Source: an uncultured Gammaproteobacteria bacterium
Lineage (GTDB): Bacteria > Pseudomonadota > Gammaproteobacteria > Arenicellales > JAANXG01
Reading direction: 5' to 3'
Length of the DNA stretch: 64,000 nucleotides
NCBI GenBank assembly: GCA_947258975.1
Contig: CAMYKK010000003.1
Span: 88,503-152,502 of the forward strand
This document shows, one piece after another, positions 1-10,930 of the stretch. Numbering within the stretch: the first letter of the stretch is position 1; the number at the start of each line of letters is the position of its first letter. Position numbers and translations under genes: made by a program. Below the pieces are notes generated by a model. The model ran no database searches. It worked only from the letters and a program-made list of their open reading frames with translations, and had not been told where the DNA came from.

Positions 1-1253
1 TTCGTGTTGAGACCGGCTGCAAATCCCTCTTGCTTGGCCTCCAGGGCACTGTCGCTCGCTGTGACCGCTCGATCAAGTGCGCTCACCTGCCCAATGCTGC
101 CGGTGACGTCTAGAAATGCTGCGCGAACGCTACGATCCGCGGCCCGGCGCGCAGTCTCGACCTGGCGCAGTGCGGCGTCATAGCGCAGCCGCGCCTCCTC
201 GGTCCTTGACACAACGGCCCCCCCTTGAACCAAAGGTATGCTCAGCTGCAGCAGCGCATCGGAGAACGTCGTTTCGCGACCTGGACCGGAGATGCTGCCA
301 TTCGAGTCCTGGAATTCATGGGAGACGATGAAGTCTAGAGAAGGGTAGTGTCCAGCCCGTTGCCGGCGTATCTCTTGCTCGGCGACGCCCGCGGACTGTT
401 GACTGACCGCAAGTTCCAGATTTCCCTCGAGTGCCGCGGCGATCCAGTGTTGGACATCGTGAGGTTCGGGGTTTGTCAGCGGGGCGTCGGGTCTGAGGCC
501 ACGCAAACTTTCGGGTCCCTGGTCGATGAGCTCGGCTAATGACTGATGCGCGTCAGCGAGGGCGCTACGGGCGGTGATTTCGGCGGCTTCGGAGATGCGA
601 AACCGTGCTTCCGCATCATACAAGTCGGTGGTTGTTCCGAGACCAACCTGTAGCCGTTCATCGGCAAGTTCCAACTGTCGCGACAGCGCGGTGCGTTCGG
701 CTACGGCGAGTTCCAGGTTGTCTTGTGCCGCGAGCACCAGCAAGTATCGCGTCGTGACGCGCACGATTAAAGACTGTTTGGCGATGTCGAACTGCAATTC
801 GGCGACCTTCGCCTGTGATTGAGCCTGACGATACCCCAGTATTTTGCCGCGATCGTATACCGGCTGCTGTAACGACAAACTGTAGCCATCCGAATTATAG
901 TTGCCGGAGCCATCGACAACGAACGGCTGACCGGGGGCGTCAATTTCGTCACGATTTCGCGTGTACGCCAAATTGCCGCTCAGACTTGGCAGCAACGGCG
1001 CGCGCGCCTGCTTGACCTTCTGCAGGTCCGCTTGATAGGTCAGCGCGTCTGCCTGAAATGTAGGATCGTTGTCGACGGCTAGTAAATAGACGTCCCACAG
1101 CCCCATGCGATTACCAGAATTGTTCGTCTCACTAGTGGCCTGCGCGATCATGGTGTCGTAGTTGAGATTGACGGCCAAGTCAACGGTATGTCCCGTTGTT
1201 GCCAGCGCCGGCAACGTTACGAACAGCATGGTGCGGATGAGCCTTGTTAACAT
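1..1253 (-). CDS. tolC: TolC-family outer membrane efflux protein (3' end cut by window edge)
   Basis: The reverse strand is open from an ATG at 1253 to the window edge, giving about 417 residues of an outer-membrane efflux channel. Its role is the outer-membrane exit duct of type I secretion and RND/MFS pumps. The N-terminus is hydrophobic and signal-like (LIRTMLFVTLPALATTGHTV). The text then follows the TolC pattern: 'LLAVDNDPTFQADALTYQAD', 'LLPSLSGNLAYTRN', 'SLSLQQPVYDRGKI' and later 'LQLSIPLVQGG', the two structurally repeated OEP halves with Ala/Gln-rich helices. The C-terminal part lies outside the window. An internal ATG at about 1229 could also start it. The neighbouring Pcm-family gene in the same orientation is a frequent partner of tolC in gammaproteobacteria. 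The assignment is confident from family pattern. Confidence 0.9.
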   Translation of the reverse strand, partial: MLTRLIRTMLFVTLPALATTGHTVDLAVNLNYDTMIAQATSETNNSGNRMGLWDVYLLAVDNDPTFQADALTYQADLQKVKQARAPLLPSLSGNLAYTRNRDEIDAPGQPFVVDGSGNYNSDGYSLSLQQPVYDRGKILGYRQAQSQAKVAELQFDIAKQSLIVRVTTRYLLVLAAQDNLELAVAERTALSRQLELADERLQVGLGTTTDLYDAEARFRISEAAEITARSALADAHQSLAELIDQGPESLRGLRPDAPLTNPEPHDVQHWIAAALEGNLELAVSQQSAGVAEQEIRRQRAGHYPSLDFIVSHEFQDSNGSISGPGRETTFSDALLQLSIPLVQGGAVVSRTEEARLRYDAALRQVETARRAADRSVRAAFLDVTGSIGQVSALDRAVTASDSALEAKQEGFAAGLNT

Positions 1254-1430
1254 GGTGTAGCGCCTCGCGCAGGGAGTGAGTTGTCAGGTTGGCTGCACAG
1301 GCCGAGTGCTCTAGTTTAGCGATTTAGCGCAGGATTTGTTAGTAAGATTAATAAAGCGTCATGACCGTTTCTATATCAAGTTTGCGACGCACCTGATGGA
1401 TATTGCCGCACGGTGTGTTGTGGTTAGCCT

Positions 1431-1582
1431 AGCCCGGATATTGCGCCAAGGCGTACCGCCTCCGGCTCGGTCGCGAACGCCTGAACTTGCGCTTAACTCA
1501 ATCCATAGCGGCTATGGGTTTCGTTCCAGCACCGCGTTCCCGCCGGATATCTGCGCAGCAACTCTGGGTCTCCGGGCCAATT
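1431..1582 (+). repeat. MITE-like dispersed repeat, copy A (degenerate)
   Basis: This lies in the 396-bp gap between tolC and the Pcm-family gene, where no gene is supported. It begins with 'gcccggatattgcgccaagg' and contains 'cgcgaacgcctgaacttgcg', the palindrome 'ccatagcggctatgg' and 'gtttcgttccagc'. The same blocks recur in the same order near 26.0, 34.7 and 36.1 kb. The right end is eroded. Confidence 0.6.
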
Positions 1583-1649
1583 ACCCGCACGGTAACGTGA
1601 AGCGGCTCAACGAGTCAGTGCCCCGCATGACCGGCGTTGCCGTTACGCA

Positions 1650-2303
1650 CTAAAACACGAAATTCGACGGTGGTTCCGCGTTGATAAGGGGCGGCAAACT
1701 GGTTTCAAATAGCGACACCTCATGCCAACTGTTTTCTTCCAGGCGCTGTATTAGAACTGCCGCCATGACCGGCGCTTGACCGACGATGGCGATCAACCTG
1801 CCGTTCAGTGACAGATTCAATTTATACGACTCCGGCAACGTCGGTAGCGAACCGGTTATGATGATCGCATCGTAAGGCCCTTCCCCATCCCAACCCGGCG
1901 CGGCATCGCCTTCGAAGTAGTTTATGTTGTTCAAATCGTGGGCCTTGAGTTTGCCGCGCGCGGTTTCAATAAAGTCTGCAAAAATGTCAATCGTGTCAAC
2001 GCTATGGGCACAACCCGCCAAGAGCCCGGTGAGGTAGCCGCTACCGGTGCCGATTTCCAACACCTTATCCTGGTTGGTCAAAGAGAGTTCTTGCAGCAGC
2101 CGCGCTTCCATCTTTGGCTGCATCATTGTCTGCCCATGATCCAACGGGATATTCATGTCAACGAAGGCCAACGCCTTGTGTTGATCAGGGACGAATTCCT
2201 CACGTGGAAAATCGCGCAGTAGATTCAGGACCTTGGGATCAAGTACGTCCCACGTACGGATTTGTTGTTCAATCATGTTGAAACGGGCTAGCTCGACGTC
2301 CAT
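1650..2303 (-). CDS. Protein-L-isoaspartate O-methyltransferase family protein
   Basis: This encodes 217 residues of a SAM-dependent methyltransferase of the PCMT fold. Family members methylate isoaspartyl residues in damaged proteins. The SAM-binding motif I is clear (VLEIGTGSGYLTGLLA, about residue 80). The upstream segment 'MIEQQIRTWDVLD...REEFVP' and 'GQTMMQPKMEARLL' match the Pcm pattern in which GQTISQP/Y precedes motif I. Here the usual S of 'TIS' is M (QTMMQP), a hallmark of the divergent Pcm-like proteins found next to tolC, so true repair activity is uncertain. The start at 2303 (MDVELARF) is chosen because homologues begin at this point; an upstream extension to 2384 is not supported. 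It reads toward tolC with a 396-bp gap. Confidence 0.85.
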   Translation of the reverse strand: MDVELARFNMIEQQIRTWDVLDPKVLNLLRDFPREEFVPDQHKALAFVDMNIPLDHGQTMMQPKMEARLLQELSLTNQDKVLEIGTGSGYLTGLLAGCAHSVDTIDIFADFIETARGKLKAHDLNNINYFEGDAAPGWDGEGPYDAIIITGSLPTLPESYKLNLSLNGRLIAIVGQAPVMAAVLIQRLEENSWHEVSLFETSLPPLINAEPPSNFVF

Positions 2304-2509
2304 TGGTAAAGTCTTTGTTTGCCGTTGGTTGAGAATGCGAAGGGTAAGCAGTTTAGCGACAAGTGGCAAGAGACAACCGGCCACTCATCTGCCAACCGAA
2401 TTAGGAGCGGCTGTTGGTGGGGAATGGGGGGGCTGCGTGCACTTAGAGTAGTGCCGGTGATTGATCTTGGGGTTCGATCGCGGTGGCCCTGGTATCCTGA
2501 AGCGTCAAG

Positions 2510-2536
2510 AAAACGCCGGCCTGTGGCCGGCGTTTT
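2510..2536. terminator. Bidirectional hairpin terminator
   Basis: An 11-bp perfect stem (aaaacgccggc / gccggcgtttt) encloses a 5-base loop, with A-run on one side and T-run on the other. It works in either direction and lies between the small 2729-2992 gene and the methyltransferase. Confidence 0.75.
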
Positions 2537-2682
2537 GCATGCCTTGCGAGTCGCGATTTAGGAGGAGATCAAGGCATGATTCCATGCTGTTTGCTGGATC
2601 AACGACAATTATCCATATCTATCACGGGAGCGGTTTGATCTGGATCAAACGGCGGGCGATTAGCTGCTTCACAAGAAAACAA

Positions 2683-2706
2683 GAACGCCGGCTTGCGCCG
2701 GCGTTC
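2683..2706 (-). terminator. Hairpin terminator of the small 2729-2992 gene
   Basis: A perfect 10-bp stem (gaacgccggc / gccggcgttc) with a 4-base loop lies 22 bp past the stop of the minus-strand small gene. On the minus strand it is followed by a T-rich tract (ttcttgttttctt). Its stem core is nearly identical to that of the hairpin at 2510-2536. Confidence 0.75.
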
Positions 2707-2728
2707 GTAGCGGATTGGTGTTCTCGCA

Positions 2729-2992
2729 TCATCCGGGCATGGTGCCCGGTGCTTGCGCGACCGGATCCCACGTCTTGGCCTCGAAGCGATAGTATCCCTG
2801 GGTCTTGATCGCATCCCTGGCAATCATTTCGTTGAACGCTGCGCGATCCCTGCCCATTTCATCGAAGTTACCAACCTGCGTCAGACTCCCACCGCTGGGG
2901 CATGCCGCACCGCTGATATCCGCTTGATGGGCATCGTCGGTGACGACAAAATAATCAGGATCCTCGACGCATCGATATACCGTGAATTTCAC
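2729..2992 (-). CDS. Small conserved-looking hypothetical protein
   Basis: An 87-residue soluble protein of unknown function. It begins MKFTVYRCVEDPDYFVVTDD and is acidic in its first half. I do not recognise a family. The GTG at 2992 is chosen as start because a very strong Shine-Dalgarno (aaaggagg) lies 8 bases upstream; the longer frame from a GTG at 3001 would overlap that site. A dedicated hairpin terminator follows, so it looks like a real, separately transcribed gene. The Cys pair (C7, C34) and lack of a signal peptide suggest a cytoplasmic protein, but no role can be inferred. Confidence 0.6.
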   Translation of the reverse strand: MKFTVYRCVEDPDYFVVTDDAHQADISGAACPSGGSLTQVGNFDEMGRDRAAFNEMIARDAIKTQGYYRFEAKTWDPVAQAPGTMPG

Positions 2993-3001
2993 GCTGCTCA
3001 C

Positions 3002-5452
<2,451 letters not shown>

Positions 5453-5752
5453 TCGAAAATCGCGGCACGCCCGCCCGCATCGGAGAGAGGGAATCGCACG
5501 ATCAGCCCCCCGCATTTGTCATCAGACGGCGCCAAAATTCGACTCCACGCCAACCCGTAAGGCATCGAGCCCCAGAGGGGACGACTCACAGGATGTTCCC
5601 GCACACGTGCGAAACCCGGCCCTGCCGGGTCCGCGCACGTTCGCGCTCGGCCTTTGCGCAAACGAAAACTGGGCCTGAGTGAAAATTCTGTCCCCTTGTT
5701 CTTGGCGCCAGACGCGGCGCCCCGCGACCGTGTGCTGCGTCATCTTCCGGCG
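5453..5752. other. Convergent intergenic region after thiC
   Basis: 300 bp between the convergent thiC and CDF genes. A GC-rich hairpin (acccggccctgccgggt, about 5611-5627) is nested in a region of further short inverted repeats (gcacacgtgcg). It may terminate thiC but has no clear U-run. Short minus-strand frames here show no family. Confidence 0.4.
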
Positions 5753-6409
5753 CTATGCGGGTTTGTGCTTGTCTGCCACCCGCGCCGGAGGATTACGATT
5801 CGCTGTGTAAGTTTCGGATGCATCGCGAATGACGTGAGATGCGGTCCGCAGAAACAGGGCGGCGATACCCAGGCCAACCAGTAAGTCCGGCCATTGTGAC
5901 TGGGAGATCCAAACACTGAACGCCGCAATCAGGACCGACACGTTGGCAATGATGTCATTCCGCGAACACAGCCAAACCGACCGCATATTTACGTCTTCCG
6001 TCCGGTGGTGCCAGAGAAGCGCAAGACAAACCGAGTTCCCCAGCAACGCGAGCACACCGATAACACCGATAGTCTCGTAGTGCGGGATTGATGGGTAAAG
6101 AAACTTATAAAACACGTGAATCAAGACAAAACTGCCGAATATCGCCATGATCCCGCCCTTGATATGGGCCGAGATTGCTTTCCAGGTATTATCGCGGGAA
6201 ACCACGTAGAGACTAAAGCCATACGCTAAGGCATCACCCAGCATGTCCAACGAGTCAGCGAGCAGTGCGGTAGATCCGGCAACAACACCCGCTACGATCT
6301 CCACCACGAACATAACAAGATTGATTGCCAACACCGCCTTTAAAGTCGCCCGCTGACGATTGACGAGCTTTTCGATCTCACACCCGGCTTTGGTGCAACA
6401 ATCCGTCAT
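5753..6409 (-). CDS. CDF-type cation transporter lacking a C-terminal domain
   Basis: A 218-residue membrane protein with the six-helix cation diffusion facilitator core and no cytoplasmic metal-sensing domain; the usual CDF length is about 300. Helix 2 carries the metal site 'LLADSLDMLGDALAYG' (D...D) and helix 5 'CSRNDIIANVSVLI' (D...N). The N-terminus is Cys-rich (DCCTKAGC), typical of short Zn/Co/Cd exporters related to CzcD. It is the last gene of the minus-strand arm, 3 bp after the PHA-like gene and after mamK. By position it could be a magnetosome-associated third CDF, as MamV is in some Magnetospirillum, but it is not obviously a MamB/MamM relative. Function as a metal exporter is likely; substrate unknown. 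Confidence 0.8.
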   Translation of the reverse strand: MTDCCTKAGCEIEKLVNRQRATLKAVLAINLVMFVVEIVAGVVAGSTALLADSLDMLGDALAYGFSLYVVSRDNTWKAISAHIKGGIMAIFGSFVLIHVFYKFLYPSIPHYETIGVIGVLALLGNSVCLALLWHHRTEDVNMRSVWLCSRNDIIANVSVLIAAFSVWISQSQWPDLLVGLGIAALFLRTASHVIRDASETYTANRNPPARVADKHKPA

Positions 6410-6412
6410 GCC

Positions 6413-6730
6413 CTACGTTCTTGGCGCCAACGCCTGTTGCAGATAGTCTTCGATATAACCGCTGGTTCGCTTGCGCAGCGGTTGCGCCGCCCACGGAACC
6501 CGGTACCGTACTTTAACCACCGCGGCTTCGATGACTACGTCTCCAGTTACGGAAATCCCTTGCACCTTGCCGACAAAGCGGTAGCCGGTTGTATCGCGCT
6601 CAAACGAGACGGCTTCGAGATAATCCATGGGTTCCGCGCCAGCGATCAGCCCCTCTAATCGCGCGATCGCCTCCTCTTCGGACAGCCCATGGGGTATTAG
6701 AACCGTGTCAGTCGCCAACGATGTCGCCAA
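6413..6730 (-). CDS. Small polyhydroxyalkanoic-acid-system-like protein
   Basis: A 105-residue protein resembling the PHA granule region family (Pfam PHA_gran_rgn): 'IPHGLSEEEAIARLEGLI', an alternating strand region 'YRFVGKVQGISVTGDVVI' and 'VKVRYRVPWAAQPLRKR'. Family members are small proteins of unknown biochemistry often near PHA granule genes. There is no ATG: the start is a TTG at 6730 or 6718, both inside the end of mamK, so translation is probably coupled to MamK. Its position directly behind mamK suggests a magnetosome-linked role, which is inference only. Confidence 0.6.
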   Translation of the reverse strand: MATSLATDTVLIPHGLSEEEAIARLEGLIAGAEPMDYLEAVSFERDTTGYRFVGKVQGISVTGDVVIEAAVVKVRYRVPWAAQPLRKRTSGYIEDYLQQALAPRT

Positions 6731-7886
6731 CCTGCCCCCAGTACTTCGGTGGAAGTTCCGATACCAGATTCAATCCGCCTTGGCATCCGGCGAAATCGGG
6801 ATCATCGACTCGGATGACCTTTACTGTACCGTAGTCCTTCATCCATTCGCTGATCATGGTATCGAGATTCCTGATGCGGGAGCCCCCGCCGGTGAGAACG
6901 ATATTTTGCAGCACGGCCTCCTGTTGGTCCGGTGAGTAGCTTCGCACCAGCACCTCCAGCTGTTGGACAATATCCGGAACGATAGACTCGCATGCTGCGC
7001 GGATATCGTCTGTCACGTCCAACTTTACGGGTTTTCCATCTTCGCGCAGTTCCGCCAGGACCTCCGCGTCGCTATCCATGACAAACGCGTGTTTCTCCTT
7101 AATGTCACAGGCGATGTTGGTGTTGATCTGCACACCGGGCCAGTGTTCCGCGATCTGCGCGGCAATCCGTTGGTCCAGATAATTACCGGCCTTCAAAAGG
7201 GTAGCCTGATCTTCAGCCTCCGGTAACTTGCCGCGGAGGGCGCAGATGTCGGTAGTCCCCGCACCAATGTCTACGACAATGGAATTGAGCAACTTTCCCT
7301 CGGAATATGCGACCATGAACGGCTCGGACAGAACGATCACCACGTCGAGGAGTTCGTGCGCCATGTTCAGCAGCAGCGCCTTGGAGGATGCCGAGGCACG
7401 CGCAGGCACCCCGATCACCCCGCACACCTGATCATCCTCCCCGGGTTCCGCCAATTCAATGACGTGGGCGAGCAGGCGACGAGCCACGTCGAGATCGCGA
7501 TCGGTGAGTTCACGCAACACCCCATCTGTTAGTGGGTACCTCAAATCCAGATAGGCGCGATTGGCGTACGCCTCTTCACCCACTACGAAGGCCGCACCCA
7601 AGAGTTTCACCCCTATGAGGTCCTTGGGATAACCCACCACCGAGCGCAGCCGGTACTTCGTCCCGCGGCTGGTTATCACCGAGGTCCAGGATGTACCGAG
7701 GTCGATACCCAGTATGAAGCGCTTATCGTCTGCAACGGTGTTGGGCACCGGTTCCGTGGGATTTACATCGGGACTGGAAACCGGTTTGAGTTCAGCGGGA
7801 GTCTTCCTGAATTCGACGGCGCCTTCTTCTTTAGTCATGCGCTCCCAAAAGCCCGCTTTATCTTTATCAAGACTGATGAATGACAT
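6708..7886 (-). CDS. mamK: Magnetosome actin-like protein MamK
   Basis: A 392-residue bacterial actin that polymerises into the filaments along which magnetosomes are aligned. Actin nucleotide-pocket motifs are present: phosphate 1 'GIDLGTSWTSV' (about residue 60), phosphate 2 'VVDIGAGTTD', and adenosine motif 'LTGGGSRI'. The segments 'LRSVVGYPKD' and 'YLDLRYPLTDGVLREL' match alphaproteobacterial MamK closely. Unusually, about 50 residues precede the actin fold (Pro/Glu-rich), whereas Magnetospirillum MamK starts about ten residues before it. A GGAGG lies 11 bases upstream of the ATG. It follows the mamJ-like gene by 23 bp and overlaps the next gene. Confidence 0.95.
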   Translation of the reverse strand: MSFISLDKDKAGFWERMTKEEGAVEFRKTPAELKPVSSPDVNPTEPVPNTVADDKRFILGIDLGTSWTSVITSRGTKYRLRSVVGYPKDLIGVKLLGAAFVVGEEAYANRAYLDLRYPLTDGVLRELTDRDLDVARRLLAHVIELAEPGEDDQVCGVIGVPARASASSKALLLNMAHELLDVVIVLSEPFMVAYSEGKLLNSIVVDIGAGTTDICALRGKLPEAEDQATLLKAGNYLDQRIAAQIAEHWPGVQINTNIACDIKEKHAFVMDSDAEVLAELREDGKPVKLDVTDDIRAACESIVPDIVQQLEVLVRSYSPDQQEAVLQNIVLTGGGSRIRNLDTMISEWMKDYGTVKVIRVDDPDFAGCQGGLNLVSELPPKYWGQVGDIVGD

Positions 7887-7909
7887 AATCCAATAGACCT
7901 CCCGCGCCT

Positions 7910-8869
7910 CTACTCAAGATTACCGGATTTTTTCGGCTTGCCGCCCCGGGCACGCCGGTACAGCCCGCCGACCCAGCCGACGCCCGAACTCACTCCGGAT
8001 AAAACACCGCCAAGGGCGCTTTGGCCCTTATTGATGACTCCGCCGATGGCGTTATGTCCCTTGTCAAGGACGAAGCCAAGGCCCCCGCCAAGCGTATTTG
8101 CCAGCCCCTCGAACAGGCCCTCGACGATAATTGTCTGTGTGGGCGCAGACTTGCTTCGTTCGGCGCCGGGTTGTTTCGGGCCGGGGACTCCGCCCATCGC
8201 AACTTGGTCGTGGGACTTACGGTTGATCTTGCGCGCGGTCGTATCCCGCCCATCACCGACGCGCTTTGTTGCTGTTCGTTTGGCACGGGCGCGCGTTTCC
8301 CCCGCGTTTTTGGCCGTCGTGGACGAGGTTTTTCGCTTTGTGCCGCCGTTTTCTTTTTGCGCTGCGGTTTTCTTGCGCGATGGTTTGGCGCCGTCCCCCG
8401 GGGTGGCCGGCTTGGTTTTCTGGTTTTCCGAAACGGTCGTCTTTTTTGCTGACGGTGGCGTCACCGTCTTGCCGGCTGCCGGACCGTTCTCTGTTGCCGG
8501 CGATGACGTGGCGTTGGCATCCTCCTCCTGTGACTTGTCAGCCGCATTTTTTTCTTCCGCTTCGGAAGCAGGGGAGGACTGCCATGGAGCGCCGTCCTCC
8601 CGCGGTTTCATGGGTGCGGGTCCTCCGATGCCTGCCGCCTGCGCGTCTTTTGCGGATTGCCGCGCCGACTGTTCAACGCGTTCGCCGGCCTTCGCTTTTG
8701 TCCGTTCAATCCAAGGCAGCTCCGTTTCGAGTTCGCTGAGCAGGTTGGACATATCACCGTTGGTGGCCGATCTCTTGCCGGCGCTACCGCTTCCTTTTGT
8801 TCGAGCCTTGGCCCGGGTTGCTGCGTTGCCGCTCCCTGGCCGGGTTTTTGCGTTGTCGTCAATCATCAT
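7910..8869 (-). CDS. MamJ-like low-complexity protein between mamE and mamK
   Basis: A 319-residue protein in the exact slot of mamJ, the acidic linker that tethers magnetosomes to MamK filaments. Most of it is low-complexity: Lys/Ala/Thr/Arg-rich (residues about 5-30 and 130-220), with a Glu/Asp/Ser patch near 90-120. The C-terminal 80 residues are Gly-rich and hydrophobic (GLFEGLANTLGGGLGFVL, then repeated GVINKGQSALGGVLSG), recalling the Gly/Val-rich C-terminus of MamJ. A short motif near residue 40, 'LLSELETELPWIERTK', may bind a partner. Unlike MamJ, it is net basic and has no long Glu-Pro repeats. The start at 8869 has GAGG four bases ahead; a second ATG follows at once. Functional equivalence with MamJ is inferred from position and architecture. 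Confidence 0.7.
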   Translation of the reverse strand: MMIDDNAKTRPGSGNAATRAKARTKGSGSAGKRSATNGDMSNLLSELETELPWIERTKAKAGERVEQSARQSAKDAQAAGIGGPAPMKPREDGAPWQSSPASEAEEKNAADKSQEEDANATSSPATENGPAAGKTVTPPSAKKTTVSENQKTKPATPGDGAKPSRKKTAAQKENGGTKRKTSSTTAKNAGETRARAKRTATKRVGDGRDTTARKINRKSHDQVAMGGVPGPKQPGAERSKSAPTQTIIVEGLFEGLANTLGGGLGFVLDKGHNAIGGVINKGQSALGGVLSGVSSGVGWVGGLYRRARGGKPKKSGNLE

Positions 8870-8899
8870 AGGTCCTCATTTTTATCGTTACGATCTCGG

Positions 8900-10924
8900 C
8901 TAGCCGAGCCTCACAAACAGATCGCGTCCGCCCCGCCTGATCTTGAGCCATACCGGCTGGGCCTGACCTGCGGCCAGAACCGCACGGTTTAGGCGTGCGG
9001 CGGTATCGACGGGCGCCATATCAATCATTAGAATCACGTCGTTATTCCGTATTCCTGCCGCGCTTGCCCTCGAGCCTGGCGTGACCTCTTCCACCAGCGC
9101 CCCCGAGGCTCCCGCCGCGTTGGGATTCGCGGGCGCAATCGTCATCATCTCCATTCCGCGCCAGTTCAGCTCTTTTGGCGCGGCTTGTGGCTGCGGCGCG
9201 GCGGTCATCCCGGGCAGGGACATCGCCAACACCTCGACCTTCAGGTTGCGGCGCCGCCCATCGTGAAGGACACCCAAACGCACTTTGTCACCGTTTACAA
9301 ATTCCCCCATACGCCGCACCAGTTGACGCGGGCTGCGCAGCCGCCGCCCCTCCAGTTTCAGCAACACGTCACCGGCGCGGACGCCGGACTCGTCCATGGG
9401 CGAACCCGGCACAACCGCGCTCACGAACACGCCTTTACCAGCCGGCTGCCCCAGGCGCTCGGACAAGAGCTGGTCAATGGGCAACACAGTAGCGCCCAGC
9501 ACGCGGGGGCCGTCGCTCGCAAAGCGTGCGTCCGTGATCGCGACGTTCATACCCAGCCCCGGCGGCGGACCGGCGTACTGGAAAGCCACCGCGGCATTGG
9601 CATTCTGTATCTGATGGCACTGAGCGCACGCCATTGCCTCGCGCCCGTCCCGATGGGGAGGCGGTGCACCGGCGGCAATGGGTGGTCCCGCTTGAGCGGG
9701 CACGGGGGCCGCAGTGCTGCCTTGCCGACCCGTACCGGGGGTCGCAAAAGCCATGCCCGCTACCGGCCTGCCCGCCGCCTGGCGCGTCCCCAAGATCTGA
9801 TGGCAGGCGGCGCAGTCCATCTGCTCCCTTCCATCTGCGTGCGGTGACGCAGCGCCACGCGCGATGAGCGGCGCCGCCGGCGCTGCCGCGATGCGCCGAT
9901 TTGCCGGTCGTGTTGCCCGCCGCGGACCCGGGGCTCCAGTCGCCGCCCTGAGGTCTATTTCATCGCGCAGGAACTGTATCGCGTCATTGGCGGGAATCGC
10001 AAAACCGATACCGGCAAAGGCGCCCGTTGGGCTGTAGATCGCCGTATTGATGCCGATGACGTAACCGTTGCGGTCTACCAGCGGGCCGCCGGAATTGCCC
10101 TGATTGATCGCCGCATCGGTCTGCAGCAAATTGTTATGCGCCACGCCGTCGATGATCAGCGATTTGCGCGTCCCTGAGATCACCCCCTGACTCACCGTTT
10201 GATCCAGTCCGAAGGGGCTGCCGATCGTCAGTACCGGATCCGCCGCCTGTGCCCGGTTGCTGTCGCCCAGGCGCGCGGAGGTAAGCCGTGATTGCGGATT
10301 GATCTTCAGCAACGCAAGGTCGAGAACCTCATCGAGTTTCACCACTTCGGCCGTGTAGCGCTGTGTGCCGAGGTCGTCGAAGACCGTCACGTAGACTGCG
10401 GCGCCACTTTGCACCACGTGAAAATTGGTGAGGATATAGCCGTCGTCGCGCACCACCACCCCGGACCCGATGCTCTCCACGGTGCGGCCGGTAGAGGGAT
10501 CTGCGAAGCGGACCCCGCCGGGCGGTTTCGGTGGCGCGTTCTGCGCGGTCGCAGGCGCCTGCTTCTCAAGCGTGCCGGCACGGGCTACGTTTACGTTGAC
10601 CACGCTTTTTTTGAGCTGGGCCGCCACGCTCGAGAAGCCGCGCGCGACCGGTAGCGCCGCGGCAACGGGCCGGTTCGTGGCCGGCGCCAGCGAGCTGGAC
10701 CGGTTGGCCGTGACCGGGTTTACCACGGCGCCCGGTGCGGTGCCGCGCCCGCCGGGATAATCGATATGGGCGTTCTTCAGGTCTACGTCGACCCCCAGGG
10801 TGTAGTAATTTATGTACCAGTAGGTGCCGATTAGGACCAGCACTGCTACCGCCGCGACCAGCAGGAAATACTTCTGCAGGTCTTTGCCGCAGAAATCTTC
10901 AGCGTCTGATTCAAGAAAACTCAT
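8900..10924 (-). CDS. mamE: Magnetosome serine protease MamE (HtrA-like, two magnetochromes, two PDZ)
   Basis: A 674-residue protein that in magnetotactic bacteria sorts proteins to the magnetosome and proteolytically switches crystal growth. Order: one TM helix (about 18-42); trypsin-like domain with intact triad H169 (LTNFHVV), D202 (VLDLALLKI) and S278 (GNSGGPL); two CxxCH magnetochrome motifs at 371-375 and 433-437, each preceded by the 'PHADGRE' or 'PHRDGRE' signature; two PDZ domains (about 480-570 and 590-670). Stop is followed closely by the mamJ-like gene (30 bp), and mamI lies 6 bp upstream, so it is cotranscribed. Domain order is identical to alphaproteobacterial MamE. Confidence 0.97.
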   Translation of the reverse strand: MSFLESDAEDFCGKDLQKYFLLVAAVAVLVLIGTYWYINYYTLGVDVDLKNAHIDYPGGRGTAPGAVVNPVTANRSSSLAPATNRPVAAALPVARGFSSVAAQLKKSVVNVNVARAGTLEKQAPATAQNAPPKPPGGVRFADPSTGRTVESIGSGVVVRDDGYILTNFHVVQSGAAVYVTVFDDLGTQRYTAEVVKLDEVLDLALLKINPQSRLTSARLGDSNRAQAADPVLTIGSPFGLDQTVSQGVISGTRKSLIIDGVAHNNLLQTDAAINQGNSGGPLVDRNGYVIGINTAIYSPTGAFAGIGFAIPANDAIQFLRDEIDLRAATGAPGPRRATRPANRRIAAAPAAPLIARGAASPHADGREQMDCAACHQILGTRQAAGRPVAGMAFATPGTGRQGSTAAPVPAQAGPPIAAGAPPPHRDGREAMACAQCHQIQNANAAVAFQYAGPPPGLGMNVAITDARFASDGPRVLGATVLPIDQLLSERLGQPAGKGVFVSAVVPGSPMDESGVRAGDVLLKLEGRRLRSPRQLVRRMGEFVNGDKVRLGVLHDGRRRNLKVEVLAMSLPGMTAAPQPQAAPKELNWRGMEMMTIAPANPNAAGASGALVEEVTPGSRASAAGIRNNDVILMIDMAPVDTAARLNRAVLAAGQAQPVWLKIRRGGRDLFVRLG

Positions 10925-10930
10925 CCAGGG

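Noticed and set aside
7938-8903. Plus-strand 321-codon open frame over the mamJ-like gene
   Set aside because: It is the antisense of a GC-rich low-complexity coding sequence, composed of Arg/Pro/Ala-rich nonsense with no ribosome site or family.
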